Shown here piece by piece: positions 1 through 11,342 of a stretch of DNA of 64,000 nucleotides. The notes beneath the pieces are model-generated. The model ran no database searches and had not been told where the DNA came from. It saw nothing but the letters and a program-made list of their open reading frames with translations. The position numbers were made by a program, and so were the translations under genes. Position 1 is the first letter of the stretch, and each line of letters begins with the position of its first letter. Source of the stretch: Lepiota brunneoincarnata (Eukaryota > Basidiomycota > Agaricomycetes > Agaricales > Agaricaceae); assembly GCA_023014365.1 (NCBI GenBank), contig JAEBUN010000012.1:930001-994000 (forward strand). Direction: 5' to 3'.

Positions 1-704
1 ACAGTCCAGACAGAGAGGAACTGGAACAAGTATTTGACTTTACAAGATGGGTACAGGTGACCACAGACCAGCTGCAAGCACAGGAATATGAAGATGAAGA
101 GGAGGAGCACTATAACACCATGCAGGACCTGGCAAGAGATGCAGGAATGGAGATCACCTTGGAGGATATTCTGGAATACCCCAAGGAATAAGGAGATAGT
201 TATGGATTGACTGATCCAACCTCTGGCACAGATGGAAGCACTGAGAGAGTGGAGAGCAAGAATGAAGAAGAATCCATGGAGATAGGATCAGGAGAAGAGG
301 AATATGAGTCAGAGGAAAGTGATGGAACATCACACAGCAGTAGAATAGAGAACAAGGACAGTGACTCAATGTAAGATATGAATAGCAGTAGGATGCCATC
401 AGCTAGGATGTGCATCATGGTCAAGGCTGCACAGGACAAGTAGAATAGCCCAATAACCTATAATGAGTATATGGTATCTCATAGGTATATAAAGGCTTGT
501 ACAAGTAGAGATTAAAGCCTTAAGCTTTAATCTTGTTAACAGCAGTTGTTAACCTCTCTCTGCCTTAACTTGGCATGTTTCCTCATTATCTCATTGAGCG
601 CAACCCACTAAGCTCTACAAGGCCAACCATCTTGGACACCTTGTTGAGTGATTGAAGGCCTTCTCCAGTTATCTTCAGATACAGAAGGAGCAAGGATCAT
701 AACA
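1..704 (+). mobile_element. Chromovirus-type LTR (same family as element G2), left end just outside window
   Basis: This is a third copy of the 710-bp LTR found at 53553-54262 and 61306-62015, here on the plus strand. It ends in TCATAACA, the inverted terminus of the family, and by alignment the window starts about 7 bp inside the LTR. A TATATAAAGG box lies near 485-494. The first part is an open acidic reading frame up to a TAA at 187-189; the same frame then continues open to a TAA at 373-375, so one mutation split it. It is inserted in a hAT transposase gene whose coding sequence stops at 705. Whether it is a solo LTR or the end of a full element cannot be told. The left flank is missing, so no TSD can be checked. 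Confidence 0.85.
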
Positions 705-2119
705 CCATACCCTTAAATCCCAGTATGTGTGATGGTAATTCTTGTGCAAGCCAATCACAGTTGCTTGCATTATCCATGCACAAACTAAACAACTAACAAT
801 GAAATAAGTAATAAATATACCAAAAACAATATTATAATAACTTACCAATTTTCCCAGACCAAATTGGTTGATACAATCTACAACAGTATGTGCCAAATAC
901 TCTCCATCATGCTTTTGGATAAGTCTAATATTATATTTGAGTATGATATTATAAAACTCAAAAATTCTAAATATATACTTACTGGATGAATTCCAAAACC
1001 ATACAATGAATACTTCCATCTGTGCACCATACAACTACAATACCAAGATAGAACACTGTAATTGGAGCAGTCCAACCATCCAGGACCAAATGAATGGTTG
1101 AGTTGAGATCCTATAACTATAATTAGATAACTTATACTTTAATTAATATAATATAATAAAAAAACCTGAAAGTATTGCTTAATATCAATAGATAAGTACT
1201 GATACAAGCACTGGACATCCCGGCTAACAGTTTGAGGTGATGGGAGTTTAGTTCCAGGATGGAGCATATCAATTTCAGCTTTGTACTTGGGATCATTGAC
1301 AATATTGAAGGGTCATTTGTTATGAGCACATCAAATAGTGATCAGAGCACAATGGGCAGCCTCTGAGTAAGGGATAAAGGGTGTAGAGGATACCTCTGAT
1401 ATAGCCACAGTTTTTCCCTGATGTGCAAGACACTGGGTAACTCCACTTTGCAAATTGCTGGTTCCTTCACCACTACTCCTATGGGGCTGGGACTGCGATG
1501 TGTGATCTGCATTAGTTTTGCAAGTGAAAATATAAATGATACAATAGGGAGTGTTGTCCAGATGGTGTTCACAAGCAAGAGAAACATCAAAGTGGTCATA
1601 CACAGTTGACCTCCATGACATAAGTGATGCCTCTAGAAAACAAATACTATTAGTTATTGTCTAACCAACATAATATAGTCATATACCAATAATCTCCTCA
1701 TCTGGCATATCCCATACCTCCAGATCAGTCATACGGACAATATTGTTTGTAGCCCAACATTGCTTGCACTTAACTGGAGAGACCAATACAGCTGGAGTAC
1801 TGGATTGATGAGCAAGATCACTCATAGCTGCCAAATTGGTGTCATCATCAGACCCAGATATACTAGTATGGCTCCCAGAGCCCTGAGAAACCAGAAAGAC
1901 CCTAGGATTTCATGCAGGTGTAGAAGGTGGAAGCTCAGGAGTGCCAGGGGTAGCTGTATAGGCACCAGTCAATGGTGCAGGGTCCTGGCCAGTTGGAGGT
2001 GTCATAGTACCCTGCTGAGCCCTTCTGCAGGCTGCAGGAATGCCTTTTGCAGGGGTGGCAGTCTGAGATTTTGATTTGGGAGGCATGTGCAGGGTTGGGG
2101 GATAGGGATTGAATGCCAT
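705..2119 (-). pseudogene. hAT-superfamily transposase, 3' part cut off by an LTR
   Basis: Spliced reading on the minus strand gives a low-complexity Pro/Thr N-terminus (from 2119), a segment like a degenerate zinc-binding domain, then a DLNSTIHLVLDGWTAP block (about 1110-1070) and MDNASNCDW (about 775-750), which are typical of the hAT DDE catalytic core. Introns with GT-AG ends are visible near 1622-1679, 1131-1187, about 920-990 and 785-850. The frame ends where the LTR begins at 704, so the C-terminal part, including the dimerisation region, is absent. Function is lost unless the remainder lies outside the window. The family call rests on the MDNASNCDW-type block and general order; the exact subfamily is unknown. 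Confidence 0.7.
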
Positions 2120-2349
2120 TGATTGATGGCAGTCAACCCTGTATACATTTTATTTGGAGATTAAATAATGTGATAAACTAGCTACGGTAACTGTGAGCCC
2201 ATGGTTGTCACCTATTACAGATACAGATGTGATCCATATCTGTAATTTCCCATGGATAAGTGGGTGCTAACCATATTTTAACTAACTGTGTTTGTCCCTA
2301 ATTGTGATGCAGTTCACCAGGGATAAGACTTTTTCCCTGGTGAGGGGGC

Positions 2350-2555
2350 ATCCATCAGTATTGGGTTCTGGCAGATCTGGAGTGCTGGCTTAAGAGGTGG
2401 GTGCTTGGGTCATTGGTTGGGGCATCTAATCCATGAGCTCTCTTATATTCTTCAATGATTCCCTTGGCATTCTCCAGGTTGGCTTCTGGCTCCCAAGAGT
2501 ACTCAGTTGGAAGGTATCCTTTCCATCTAAATAGCCCAGTAAAAAGTGCCAAGCA
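2350..2555 (-). mobile_element. Fragment of a chromovirus integrase: isolated chromodomain
   Basis: The minus strand encodes a segment containing RWKGYLPTEYSWEPEANLEN followed by an IIEEYKRAHGL helix. This matches almost residue for residue the chromodomain of element G2 at about 55540-55650. Nothing else of the element is recognisable on either side: the sequence just upstream (2556-2650) is frameshifted, and no LTR is seen. I read it as a decayed insertion remnant. Confidence 0.7.
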
Positions 2556-2718
2556 AATTTCTCTAAGTTATAGGTTGCTATGCCAAGGGCTATTGCTTCA
2601 GATATGTTCATCCCCCTTACAGACTTGATGTTATCCAGCAGCAATAGGATTAGTTGGATTCATATGGTAGTGACCCAAAATTATCTTTTGGGGAACATCA
2701 GGAGAGCTCTTAATGACT

Positions 2719-2791
2719 GGTTGAATGGTCTAGTGGTTATGATTTCTGTCTCACACACAGGAGGTCCCCGGTTCGACCCCGGGTTCAACCA
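2719..2791 (+). tRNA. tRNA-Val (CAC)
   Basis: A complete cloverleaf can be folded. The acceptor stem is GGTTGAA/TTCAACC with discriminator A. The anticodon stem is TCTGT/ACAGG around the loop CTCACAC, giving anticodon CAC. The T arm is CCCGG-TTCGACC-CCGGG. A run of T follows at 2794-2800, as expected for RNA polymerase III termination. No intron. A near-identical copy lies at 4868-4940 on the other strand. Confidence 0.93.
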
Positions 2792-2939
2792 GCTTTTTTT
2801 GCTTGACGTGATGGTGTTCATACATTGCAAGACGAATATTACCGATGACATTAAAGGGTGGTATGGTGTGTCCATGGTAACATGAGGGCAATAAACCAGT
2901 AAAATGATGATATACGGGGAACCCATTGACTACACCCAA

Positions 2940-4656
2940 TCATGATCTAGAGTCTATCCGCACGTCGCCCCGCGACGAATCTAGATGGCTGGGCGAGTGA
3001 CTATGATCTCTTGACCCGCTCTTCGGCGTTGAATTACCCAATCTGCCATTCCCAGTCGTACTCTTCAGACGTGTCCGTTCATCCGCATCATCATCATCCG
3101 ACTCTTCTTCCTCCCGTAGCTGATGTAGTCCAACGCTCTCGGTACCTTCCGGCACACCTGGTTCATCGTAAGCGAATAAGGTTTCGGTGCGAAGTTGGTT
3201 CCTATAGAGGGAGGAGTTGTGCCTATGGTGACCACTTGGTCTGGAGACTCCAGTCAGTTCACCGCGGTCTGCGGCGACACCATTCCAACCATCTAATGAC
3301 ATGCGCCCCTGGAGGCTAAGGCGTGGGTGCATAAAACCTCCGTCGAGAACTGTGTGGCCATGTCCGCTACCGTCGAGGGGAGGCGAAGGGGAAATGCGGG
3401 AAACGTTGAGGAGATGAACGCCAAGGAATGTGACAATGAAACCCATGAGGAGTGAGACGGTGTTGGTACCATCGGTGGTGTTAAACCCTTGGAAAAGGAT
3501 GAGGGAGGCCACGATGGTTGCAGAGGAGAATCCGACGTAGTACATAGGGTTGACGCTGGTGAGTTCTTTCAGCCAGAGATAAATAGGAACACAAGGGGGG
3601 CGGGGGGCTTACACGTTGGTAGAGAAGGTGTCGAGTGCCTTGTTGAAATAGTTCATTTGAACGAGGATGCAGAAAGCGACGACGATGCCGAAAACATAGG
3701 TACTCGGGTGGGTGAATTGGTTTTTGCCACTGAGGGTGAGCTTGACTGCGACACCGAAGCCTTTGATTGCCATGACGGAAACGGAGCCGACTACGGAGCA
3801 GATGGAGATGTAGACGATGGGATTGGAGCGACCATACCGAGGGACAATGGCGTATATCATGACAAGAGAGAATACAAGGACTGTGAAACAGTACATCAGG
3901 AAGCCTGGGTTGATGAAGGTTGAGTCAATTTCTAATGTCATCCACGGGGTGGGCAACATATCGCGCACCTGGTTGAAGTGCGTAATGTAGAATTTCATCG
4001 ACAGTCTCGACAGGCTTATCTTCGGGGGCATGGAGGACGATAATGAGTGAGCCGATCAGGCATAATGTGCAGCCGAGCCGGCCAAGGTGGCCGAGCTCTT
4101 CGTTTAGCAGGAAGGAAGCGAGAACAGCACTGGGTAGGTGGGGGTTGCGTTGAGGATGTATTCGAGAGAGAAAGAGGTACAACACACCCAATGAGCACGC
4201 TCAGAGCGCCCAGTGGCGTGACCAATATCGGAGGGGCGAAGGTGTAGGCAGCAAAGTTGGCAACTGCAGATTGTTCGTTGGGGATACAGGACACTGTTGT
4301 ACAAACACAATGGAGCGCACCTTCACCCAGAACCACTACAGCAACACATCCACCGCGAGCATGAACGGAGCGTGTTGGGAATTGATCTTAGCTGGTCGAT
4401 ATGGATCATCACGTACAGGTCGACATGCCAGCCCACCAGATGGGACTTTTGAAGTATGATAGATTGTCCGACGCCTGGGCACCGTATGCATTTCTCTCAG
4501 CTGCATCGTTCAGGCCCTGGTAGTAACGATCAGAGTTAGTGAAGACGCAGAACCTGACATGGAAGGTGCTACCTTTTTAGTGATGATGAAGCTCGTTCCA
4601 ATTGCAAGCGAACTCGAAACTGCGAGTGCCAGACCGATGTATTTGTCCTCCACCAT
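2940..4656 (-). CDS. NIPA-family magnesium transporter (DUF803)
   Basis: Membrane protein of the NIPA/DUF803 family, whose members carry Mg2+ across membranes. The start at 4656 opens with MVEDKYIGLALAVSSSLAIG, the usual first membrane helix with the family TSFIITKK motif. Further exons give the conserved block ANFAAYTFAPPILVTPLGAL, a helix with ASFLLNEELGHLGRLGC, and several more membrane helices up to about 3390. Introns with GT-AG ends lie around 4230-4170, 3980-3910 and 3610-3546, plus two or three nearer the start. The last 150 or so residues are hydrophilic, rich in Ser, Gly, His and Asp, with an EEEESDDDDADE acidic run, and are probably cytosolic. It sits between two inverted tRNA-Val genes and diverges from the ChAPs gene. 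All exons join in frame by eye, so it looks intact. The substrate is inferred from the family. Confidence 0.85.
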
Positions 4657-4867
4657 GGCGTAAGGGACGGTAAGGAAGTAAGAGTGGAGGGAGGTATAAG
4701 AAAGGACCCAGCCCCGTCGGGTGTGTGCAGTCAGTGGTAATATCAAGCTGCCAGCCCTGCACCGATTTTCTTGGGGAACATTCGTGGCAGCACACTCATA
4801 GCCATCGTTGATGGGCACGTGCCCGGCTGCCCAAACAATGGGACACCGGACAATAAAAATAAAAGAA

Positions 4868-4940
4868 TGGTTGAACCCGGGGTCGAACCGGGGACCTCCT
4901 GTGTGTGAGACAGAAATCATAACCTCTAGACCATTCAACC
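4868..4940 (-). tRNA. tRNA-Val (CAC), second inverted copy
   Basis: On the minus strand the sequence is the same as the tRNA at 2719-2791 apart from one base in the D loop (AGAGG instead of AGTGG). Acceptor, anticodon (CAC) and T arms are all intact, and T-rich sequence follows in the direction of transcription (4850-4865). It lies between the 5' ends of the NIPA gene and the ChAPs gene. Confidence 0.92.
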
Positions 4941-5102
4941 ACCTGTAAATATAAGGCAAGTGTGCATCCGCCTGTCGACCAGTCGGACGAGGATGTTTGC
5001 AATCGTTGTGCCAAGTTTCACCATTTGTTTGGATCTATTGGCCCATCCTCCTGTCGTGCAAACAGCTACCAAAACAAACCTTGGGCTATTCCGTCGTTGA
5101 CA

Positions 5103-7876
5103 ATGGCAGAGGCGACATTTAAAGACATCGCCGAGCTGTTTGAGGTGCGCGGCATATTGTTGCCTTCCCAACATGTTCTCATCCGATTTGCAGGTAGAAC
5201 CCGGGGAATCACTCACCGCACGGACAGAGAGTCTCGGTATGTACATATGCGCATAGAAACGATGTTACCAACACTGACGCGCGCTTGCAGCAACATTCCG
5301 TGAACTCGGACCACCCGATCTATGTCATGTCGTCAAAAGCACTGGAAAAAGCGCTCAACGAGAGGTAAGTCGCCATCGTTTGTGCACACACCTTTGGCCT
5401 CAAAAATTCCGCAGCTTGGCTCATACCATTTCGTCTCCGGGGTAGACGCATCGTCATCTGCATCCTTGGCCGCATACATCAACTCGCTCACCTATGCCAT
5501 CGAAGACAACATCGCATGGTTTTCCAAACCCGCTGCTTGGAAAGTGCGCAATGGCTGTTATTGGTATGACGGGGTGGTACTACCTTGCTCTGCAGCAGCT
5601 GATAGCGTATACAGCTGCTTTAATGCGTTTTCACGTGTTGACGTTCGGGTCGACGTCAAGATACCTGGAGGCGTACACGCATATGTCATCGATTTACGTG
5701 GAGAGAGGTGCGTACGCTTTACTCACGCCAGGGGAGGTCCCTTCACCTCCGATTTCCTCCTCCTAGGCACGAAGCAACTCCCGAGATATGGCAAGAAACG
5801 TACATTTCTGCCCTCCTCAGAGCTATCCTGTACTCTGATGACCCAACATACTACCTTGACGCCTACCGCAAACTCGACCCTATCACCACCCCTGAGGGTG
5901 AGCTACGTTTTCTACAGGTGGCTGAGTCACTATTCGAGAAAGGTGGGTAAACATATTCTTTGTCTACATGTATGTCTCATGATTATGAGTAGGGTGGCAA
6001 GTTGGTTCCGATCCAGAGATTCAAGTAGCATCAATAGTTTCAAACCATCTTACGGCTGGTATTATGAAGTACTTTGGAGACAGCGGCAGGTATCAGCCAG
6101 CAGCCAATCTCTTTGAAAAGATCACCGCCCGGGAACCGGAAGTTGCATCGTTATTGGCAAGAGCATACATCGGAATGAGTAAGTAAAGCTTTGGCTCCAA
6201 TCCCGAGCTCGACTCACGCATCATAGATGAAGAAGTTAAAGCGGTGCAGATCATAGCTGCTGCGATGAAACAAACTCCTCAATCTCACACTCTTCTCCAT
6301 GTTCAATGCGATTTCCTGCGCTCAAAAGGCAAACTTGAATGGGCGCTCAAGCTCGCGCGTCAAGCAGTCAACTGCGCTCCGAGTGAATTTGTGACCTGGG
6401 AGAAGCTGACCGAGTTGTATATTGACCTTGGGCAATATGAATCTGTATGTTTCAGCTTCCGCTTCATCGCCCATACCTCACTCCATCGTACAGGCACTCC
6501 TTACTTTGAACTCTTGTCCTATGTTCACGTTCAACGGGCGTGATATGCATCGTCCCTTAGCTCCCGCTAGAGTCCACCTTCCTTTCCACCGTGCCATCGG
6601 AGATATCCTACCAGAAAAACTGAAAACTGAAGACGATGAGGTTGGCCGTTCTTCCGAGTTCATTACTACCCAGGCTGACGGGTTGTAGGCCGATCTTGCC
6701 CTGCAACGATTACCTGCCCCCGGTCTCCGCGGGACTTGGGCAAGAGCCTATGCACTTCTCACTCGGCTCGTCTCTCAAATTGGTTGGGACGAGTTGCTCA
6801 AGACACGGAGCCACGTTTTCGTAATGGAGGAGGAATACCGCATGCAGAAGGCTCAAGCCGATATTCAGAAATTTTCTGCTGTAAATGGACATGGTAAGGA
6901 AGCACACGTGGATGGTGATATTGGTAGAGTTGTCATTCACGAGGATGGGACCGTCCACACTTCAGCAGATGACAACGCTTCAACTCGGGGCATCGTATCA
7001 CCCTCCAGCCCTAACAGCAAACCTACTGCTAATGACACCGATGAAACGATACCGATACCCATGATCAGAGTCTCAACAGAATCTGATCGTGCCACGCGGG
7101 AGAGTACTCTGGTCGACCGTTCCACCGAAAATGGAGATACTGAGGAACATATACCCCAAGAGGTCCAAGGTCTGGAGAAGCCTGTTCAGGCTGCGGCTGG
7201 TGAGGAGAAAGACCCTTCAGATCCCTCGCCCGCGCCAAATCAGGAACCGTTTTCTTTCAATAACAAGCGACTATGTGAACGTTGGTTAGACAATCTGTTC
7301 ATGGTCCTTTACGAAGTACGGATCCACCCATAGTTTTGAAACTTGACTAACCCATCATCAGGATCTCAGAGTCTGGACTATATTCCGCGCAGAAGTTGCC
7401 CACTTCAAAACCCAGCACGTGGCGTATCGTAAAACTGGGCTGGAGTGGGAGATTCTGGGAGACCTTGGGACGCGGCTGCATCATAGAGAGGAAGCGAAAG
7501 AAGCTTACCAGCGCTGCCTGGACACCCCTCGCTATTCGGCCAAGCCATGGTTGAAGCTGATGCAGATGTATGCTGAGGAAGGCGACATTCAGAGGACAAT
7601 TCAAACCGCCATTCGCGTTGCTGCATATCAATACGCCGAATACACCGAAATGACAGTGAGTGGTTTCTCTTGGTTTTGACGGACAAAAGAGATGACAATG
7701 ATTCACAGTATCCAACGCACGTTGCACGTAGCTTCTTCAAACTCGGACAGCTCCATGGTCACGCGAAGATCAAGTTCACATTGATGAGTATGGGGCTACC
7801 CGAGTCGATCCTGAAGATCATGGAAAGCTACTTGGACTATGGCAAGGTCTTCAATATCGAAGGCTCCGATTTCTGA
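5103..7876 (+). CDS. ChAPs-family protein (Chs5-Arf1-binding; BCH1/BUD7-like exomer subunit)
   Basis: Spliced product belongs to the ChAPs family, TPR proteins which in yeast join Chs5 and Arf1 in the exomer coat that moves selected cargo such as chitin synthase from the trans-Golgi to the plasma membrane. Diagnostic blocks are TFRELGPPDLCH (about 5297-5332), DNIAWFSKPAAWK, the block ending NAFSRVDVRVDVKIPGG (about 5617-5670), KLARQAVNCAPSEFVTWEKL (about 6350-6410) and LNSCPMFTFNGRD (about 6505-6545). A disordered, acidic Ser/Thr-rich insert occupies about 6880-7250, then TPR-like helices return to the end. Nine or so introns of 45-60 bp join in frame. The start ATG at 5103 gives MAEATFKDIAELFE; an in-frame upstream codon is not needed. 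It diverges from the tRNA and NIPA gene on its left. Exomer membership is inferred from family. Confidence 0.85.
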
Positions 7877-8592
7877 TACTTCTGTGTCCCAGGGTTTTGT
7901 AATGAGGTGGTTTATATATATATTCGTTCATTGGCTGGTTCATTTGGCTATTCCTCATGCTCTGCTGTAAAAGCCGAAGACTTCTGATTCAGCTCAATCT
8001 ATACAACGGGCCACGCGCAGGGAATCAGATTACACAGTTACGCAGGCCTTTCGTCTAGTAGATTCTCCCGAGTGGCAGAAAAGTTGGTAGCATTGACCGC
8101 TGTAGGAACGAAGCTGAAGAATGTCCCGACATGAATAACACCAGGCGCAAAGGAGCCTAGGACAATCCGAAAGGGTGCTTGCTTCCTTACATCAGATGTA
8201 ATTTGCGTGATTGTTGATCCGATATCAGTGTCGGGACATCAGCGCCCGACAATGTTGATATATTACTAATTGCGAAAGCCATATGGGCCAAGGCACAGCG
8301 CCTAGCACTCGTGATCACAATTGTATGCCACACGATGAATATCACGATGAAAACCAAGCGCGACTAATGGGAACTTGTCCTCAGGTTGGTAAATCTTGTA
8401 ACCGGGACGGCTTCGACTCTATACAAGAATCATCTGCGGAACCGGGGTCGTGGCAGTTGGTATTTTCATGTGATAATCAGCTATGGATGCCATCGGTGCT
8501 CAAGGACGTGAGAGGATAAAATGCATCGGTTCCACTGTAACGAGATTAAGTACACAGGATCACGTCGAGACAAGAAGTGTATATAATAGATC

Positions 8593-8625
8593 ACTAGGAT
8601 CCAAACAGGAAGATTGGATCCTAGT
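8593..8625. repeat. Perfect 12-bp inverted repeat with 9-nt loop
   Basis: ACTAGGATCCAA at 8593-8604 is mirrored by TTGGATCCTAGT at 8614-8625, with ACAGGAAGA between them. It could form a hairpin or bind a dimeric protein, or be the tip of a decayed mobile element. No gene is close (ChAPs stop is 700 bp to the left), so a terminator role is unlikely. Confidence 0.6.
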
Positions 8626-9534
8626 AATTCTGCTTGTCTACTTAAGTACGACGCGAGCTATGTACCACTATTTACGGAGAAATTGAGACCGATCGTAGTT
8701 ACTACCTAATAATAATAGGAGCCGAAACGTGTCTACAGTGTCCATGGAAATATATGAAATAAGAAAATCATAAAAGAAAGAAACAATAAACATCGAGCTG
8801 TGCACTCGATATTCGACACGCTGAACGGACCATAGCTATCCTCTGTCGAAGTTGCTGATACCCCGTTATTGGTGACAACACTTGGCACGTTCTTGTCCTG
8901 TTTGCTGGTGACAACGCCACCAACAAGAGCTGGATCCTTGTTGCCGTCGTCTTCAGCTACGTCATGCTCCAGTTTATCATCCCAATGAGAGAAAAGAGCC
9001 TAGTGTGAGGGAGGAAACGCGCTCGCGAGTGGAACTTCACACGCGCTCCCTCCCCACCATTGTGCTATCGATCCCGACGTGTCTCGACTCCCGAGGCATT
9101 GTGCTTCCCGGTGGCACAATGCCCCTCTCATCCTCTAGCGTAGTTCTCATCTCTGCTTCCGTAGATACTCATTCTTCTCCCTTCGCGACGTATTCTAGTA
9201 GTCATAGCTAATTGTCTTCTAGGTAGTATAAAGCTCAGGTGCTCATGCATCTGAGGTAGTTAGTTCTCCGGACCGGCTTTTCGTCTCGATCCCTTTCTTC
9301 CGCTCTTTCGTATCTCGAACCTACTGTCTTTACTCATCTAATTATCACACTCGTTTGTCTCCCTTTGCTCCTGACGGACTTGAGCCCTGGCGACCGTTCT
9401 GTCGGTCCCACTCGTCTTTATTTTATCTTAGTCGCGAACGCGACTCGTTGATCTTCACTAGATTACCAACCAGTACCAGCAAAAACAACGCCAGCGCCGA
9501 TGGCAAGGGAAATGAGGATGGCAACGGATCAGCA

Positions 9535-10075
9535 TAACTCAAACGGATCGTAAAGCGATTTCACGCACGGCCTGGAGGTGGTCATGACCGAGTAGACAGG
9601 TCAGCTCAAACGGTCAGAAAGTGGCTCCATGGACCTCCTGATGGTGGAAAGAAATGACCAGGTCAATAGATCAGATGTCGAGAACGAGATTCGCGCAGCA
9701 ACAGGAGGTGGAGATCGACGGACCAGCACGGCCCAAATAAATTAGAAAATAGCTCCACGCATACTCTATGGAACGACCAGCCAACAGGTCAACATGGTTC
9801 AGATGGGTCAGAAAAAACTGCCCCACGTACTTGGTGATGGTGGATTGGTCAAGCCACCAGGTAAGCATGGCTCAAACGGGTCATAAAATAGCCCCACGCA
9901 CATACTGGGGGTGGAAATGGTCAAGCCAACACCAACAGATCAGCATGGCTCAAACCCAACGTCTCAGAGAGCAGTTTCACACATCAACTGAGGGCGCACG
10001 CAAGCGGTCGGGTTGACAGGTCAGTGTGGCTCAAACGGGCCAGGAAGTGGTTTCACGCACATTCTGGGCAGAACT
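9535..10075 (+). repeat. Degenerate tandem array, about 70-bp unit
   Basis: About seven diverged units recur, recognisable by the sequence order CAGGTCAGCATGGCTCAAACG, GGTCAGAAAGTGGCTCCA, CGCACATACTGG and GGTGGAAATGGTCAAGCC. Clear unit starts are near 9594, 9785, 9855, 9945 and 10015. Spacing is about 70-75 bp, with unit-to-unit mismatches and small gaps. One unit (9622-9651) matches the P-loop codons of the NACHT gene at 31104-31133 at 27 of 30 positions. No long open frame spans the array. Confidence 0.7.
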
Positions 10076-11342
10076 GTAGTGGGCATTTGAGGTATTCATC
10101 AAGCGCCTGTTGGGCCTTAATTCAAGCCCCCTGATTCCCATCTCCGAACGTCAGGGCTCAGAACCAGCTGAAGTCCATTCAACTCACAAAAGTTTTTCAA
10201 TTTTATTATGACCGTCTGCAGGGATTTCGACGGACATGAAACGCGTTTACCGTCATATTAGTCTGTGATAGAATCGTCCGACATCTGCAAGGTCGTCCTT
10301 TTGATACCGGCTCTTTTTCAACGACGACCGAGAGGCTAAGTTTTGAACGGATTCGCAGATCTCTTCCAGGAGCCTTTATATACCGTTATTGGCAGAATAT
10401 CGGATGCCAGGGTCGGGATATGGGACGAGTTTCTTGGCCTGATATCCGCCACTCAAAACTTGAAGTAATTCAGCCGAGTGCTCAACGTTTAGACACTGAG
10501 CGCGGTTACATCACGCGCGGAGTGGACGACAGGGTTTACTGATGCTTATCACTGTAGCACACGGTTTCGACTGATCAACGAAAGGTACGCACGGTAATAC
10601 GGAGGAGCATAAGCACGGCTGAGCGATTTTGTATACATATATAGCTAATTGCAAACCGATAGGCAATTGTCCGAAATGTACGTTTGAAATTCACGCATTC
10701 GAATCGCCGCAAATCCAATCTAGGCAGGCAGCCGAGCTGTGCGGGATGCCGCATCGTTCATCATAGAAGAAAAAAGGACCACCGAATGATGATCAATTAG
10801 ATATCCTAGGACGAAACATTTGTTTCTGCAAGGCCCCATCCATCAAGTCCATCCAAGGTAGTACCTCCCAGCTCGGCAGGCCGATCTTTATTCAAATTGA
10901 TGTTCAAACATCTGTGGTTGAGTTGAAACAGAGGACCTCAGATGGCGGGTTAAATGGGAACCCACATGCGCATCTGATACTTGCGCTCACTGCTGGCATG
11001 TGACTATTGCTGAATGTGCAATATGCTAAAATATCAGACGAGGATGTAACAACCATAGATATATTCACAGCGGTGATACCCTTGTCTGATATTACATATG
11101 ATATCTCACGTTCAAATATAGTCATACGCCAGCAATCGCTGTAAATAGTAACTTGATCGCGGTGAGCACGAAGCCGAATTATGAGGAGTTCTACGAGCGG
11201 ACGGAACTGCGATGGTGTGTGGTTTCCGATCGACGTCGGAGGATAGAGACATATAAAGGAATCATCATCATAATGGTATTCTAACCCAACCCTAGAGCTC
11301 TTCGGGCAATTTCTGGAGTTGACGCTCCAATAAGTCACCGCC

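Larger units (their letters stand above)
7877..11342 (+). other. Gene-poor intergenic stretch, 3.5 kb
   Basis: I see no convincing coding sequence here; the open frames are short, lack recognisable domains and have no good splice partners. It holds a perfect 12-bp inverted repeat at 8593-8625 and a degenerate tandem array at about 9535-10075, both listed separately. The right 150 bp are the presumed promoter of the F-box-like gene. The stretch at 10150-10900 shows nothing I can name. Confidence 0.6.
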
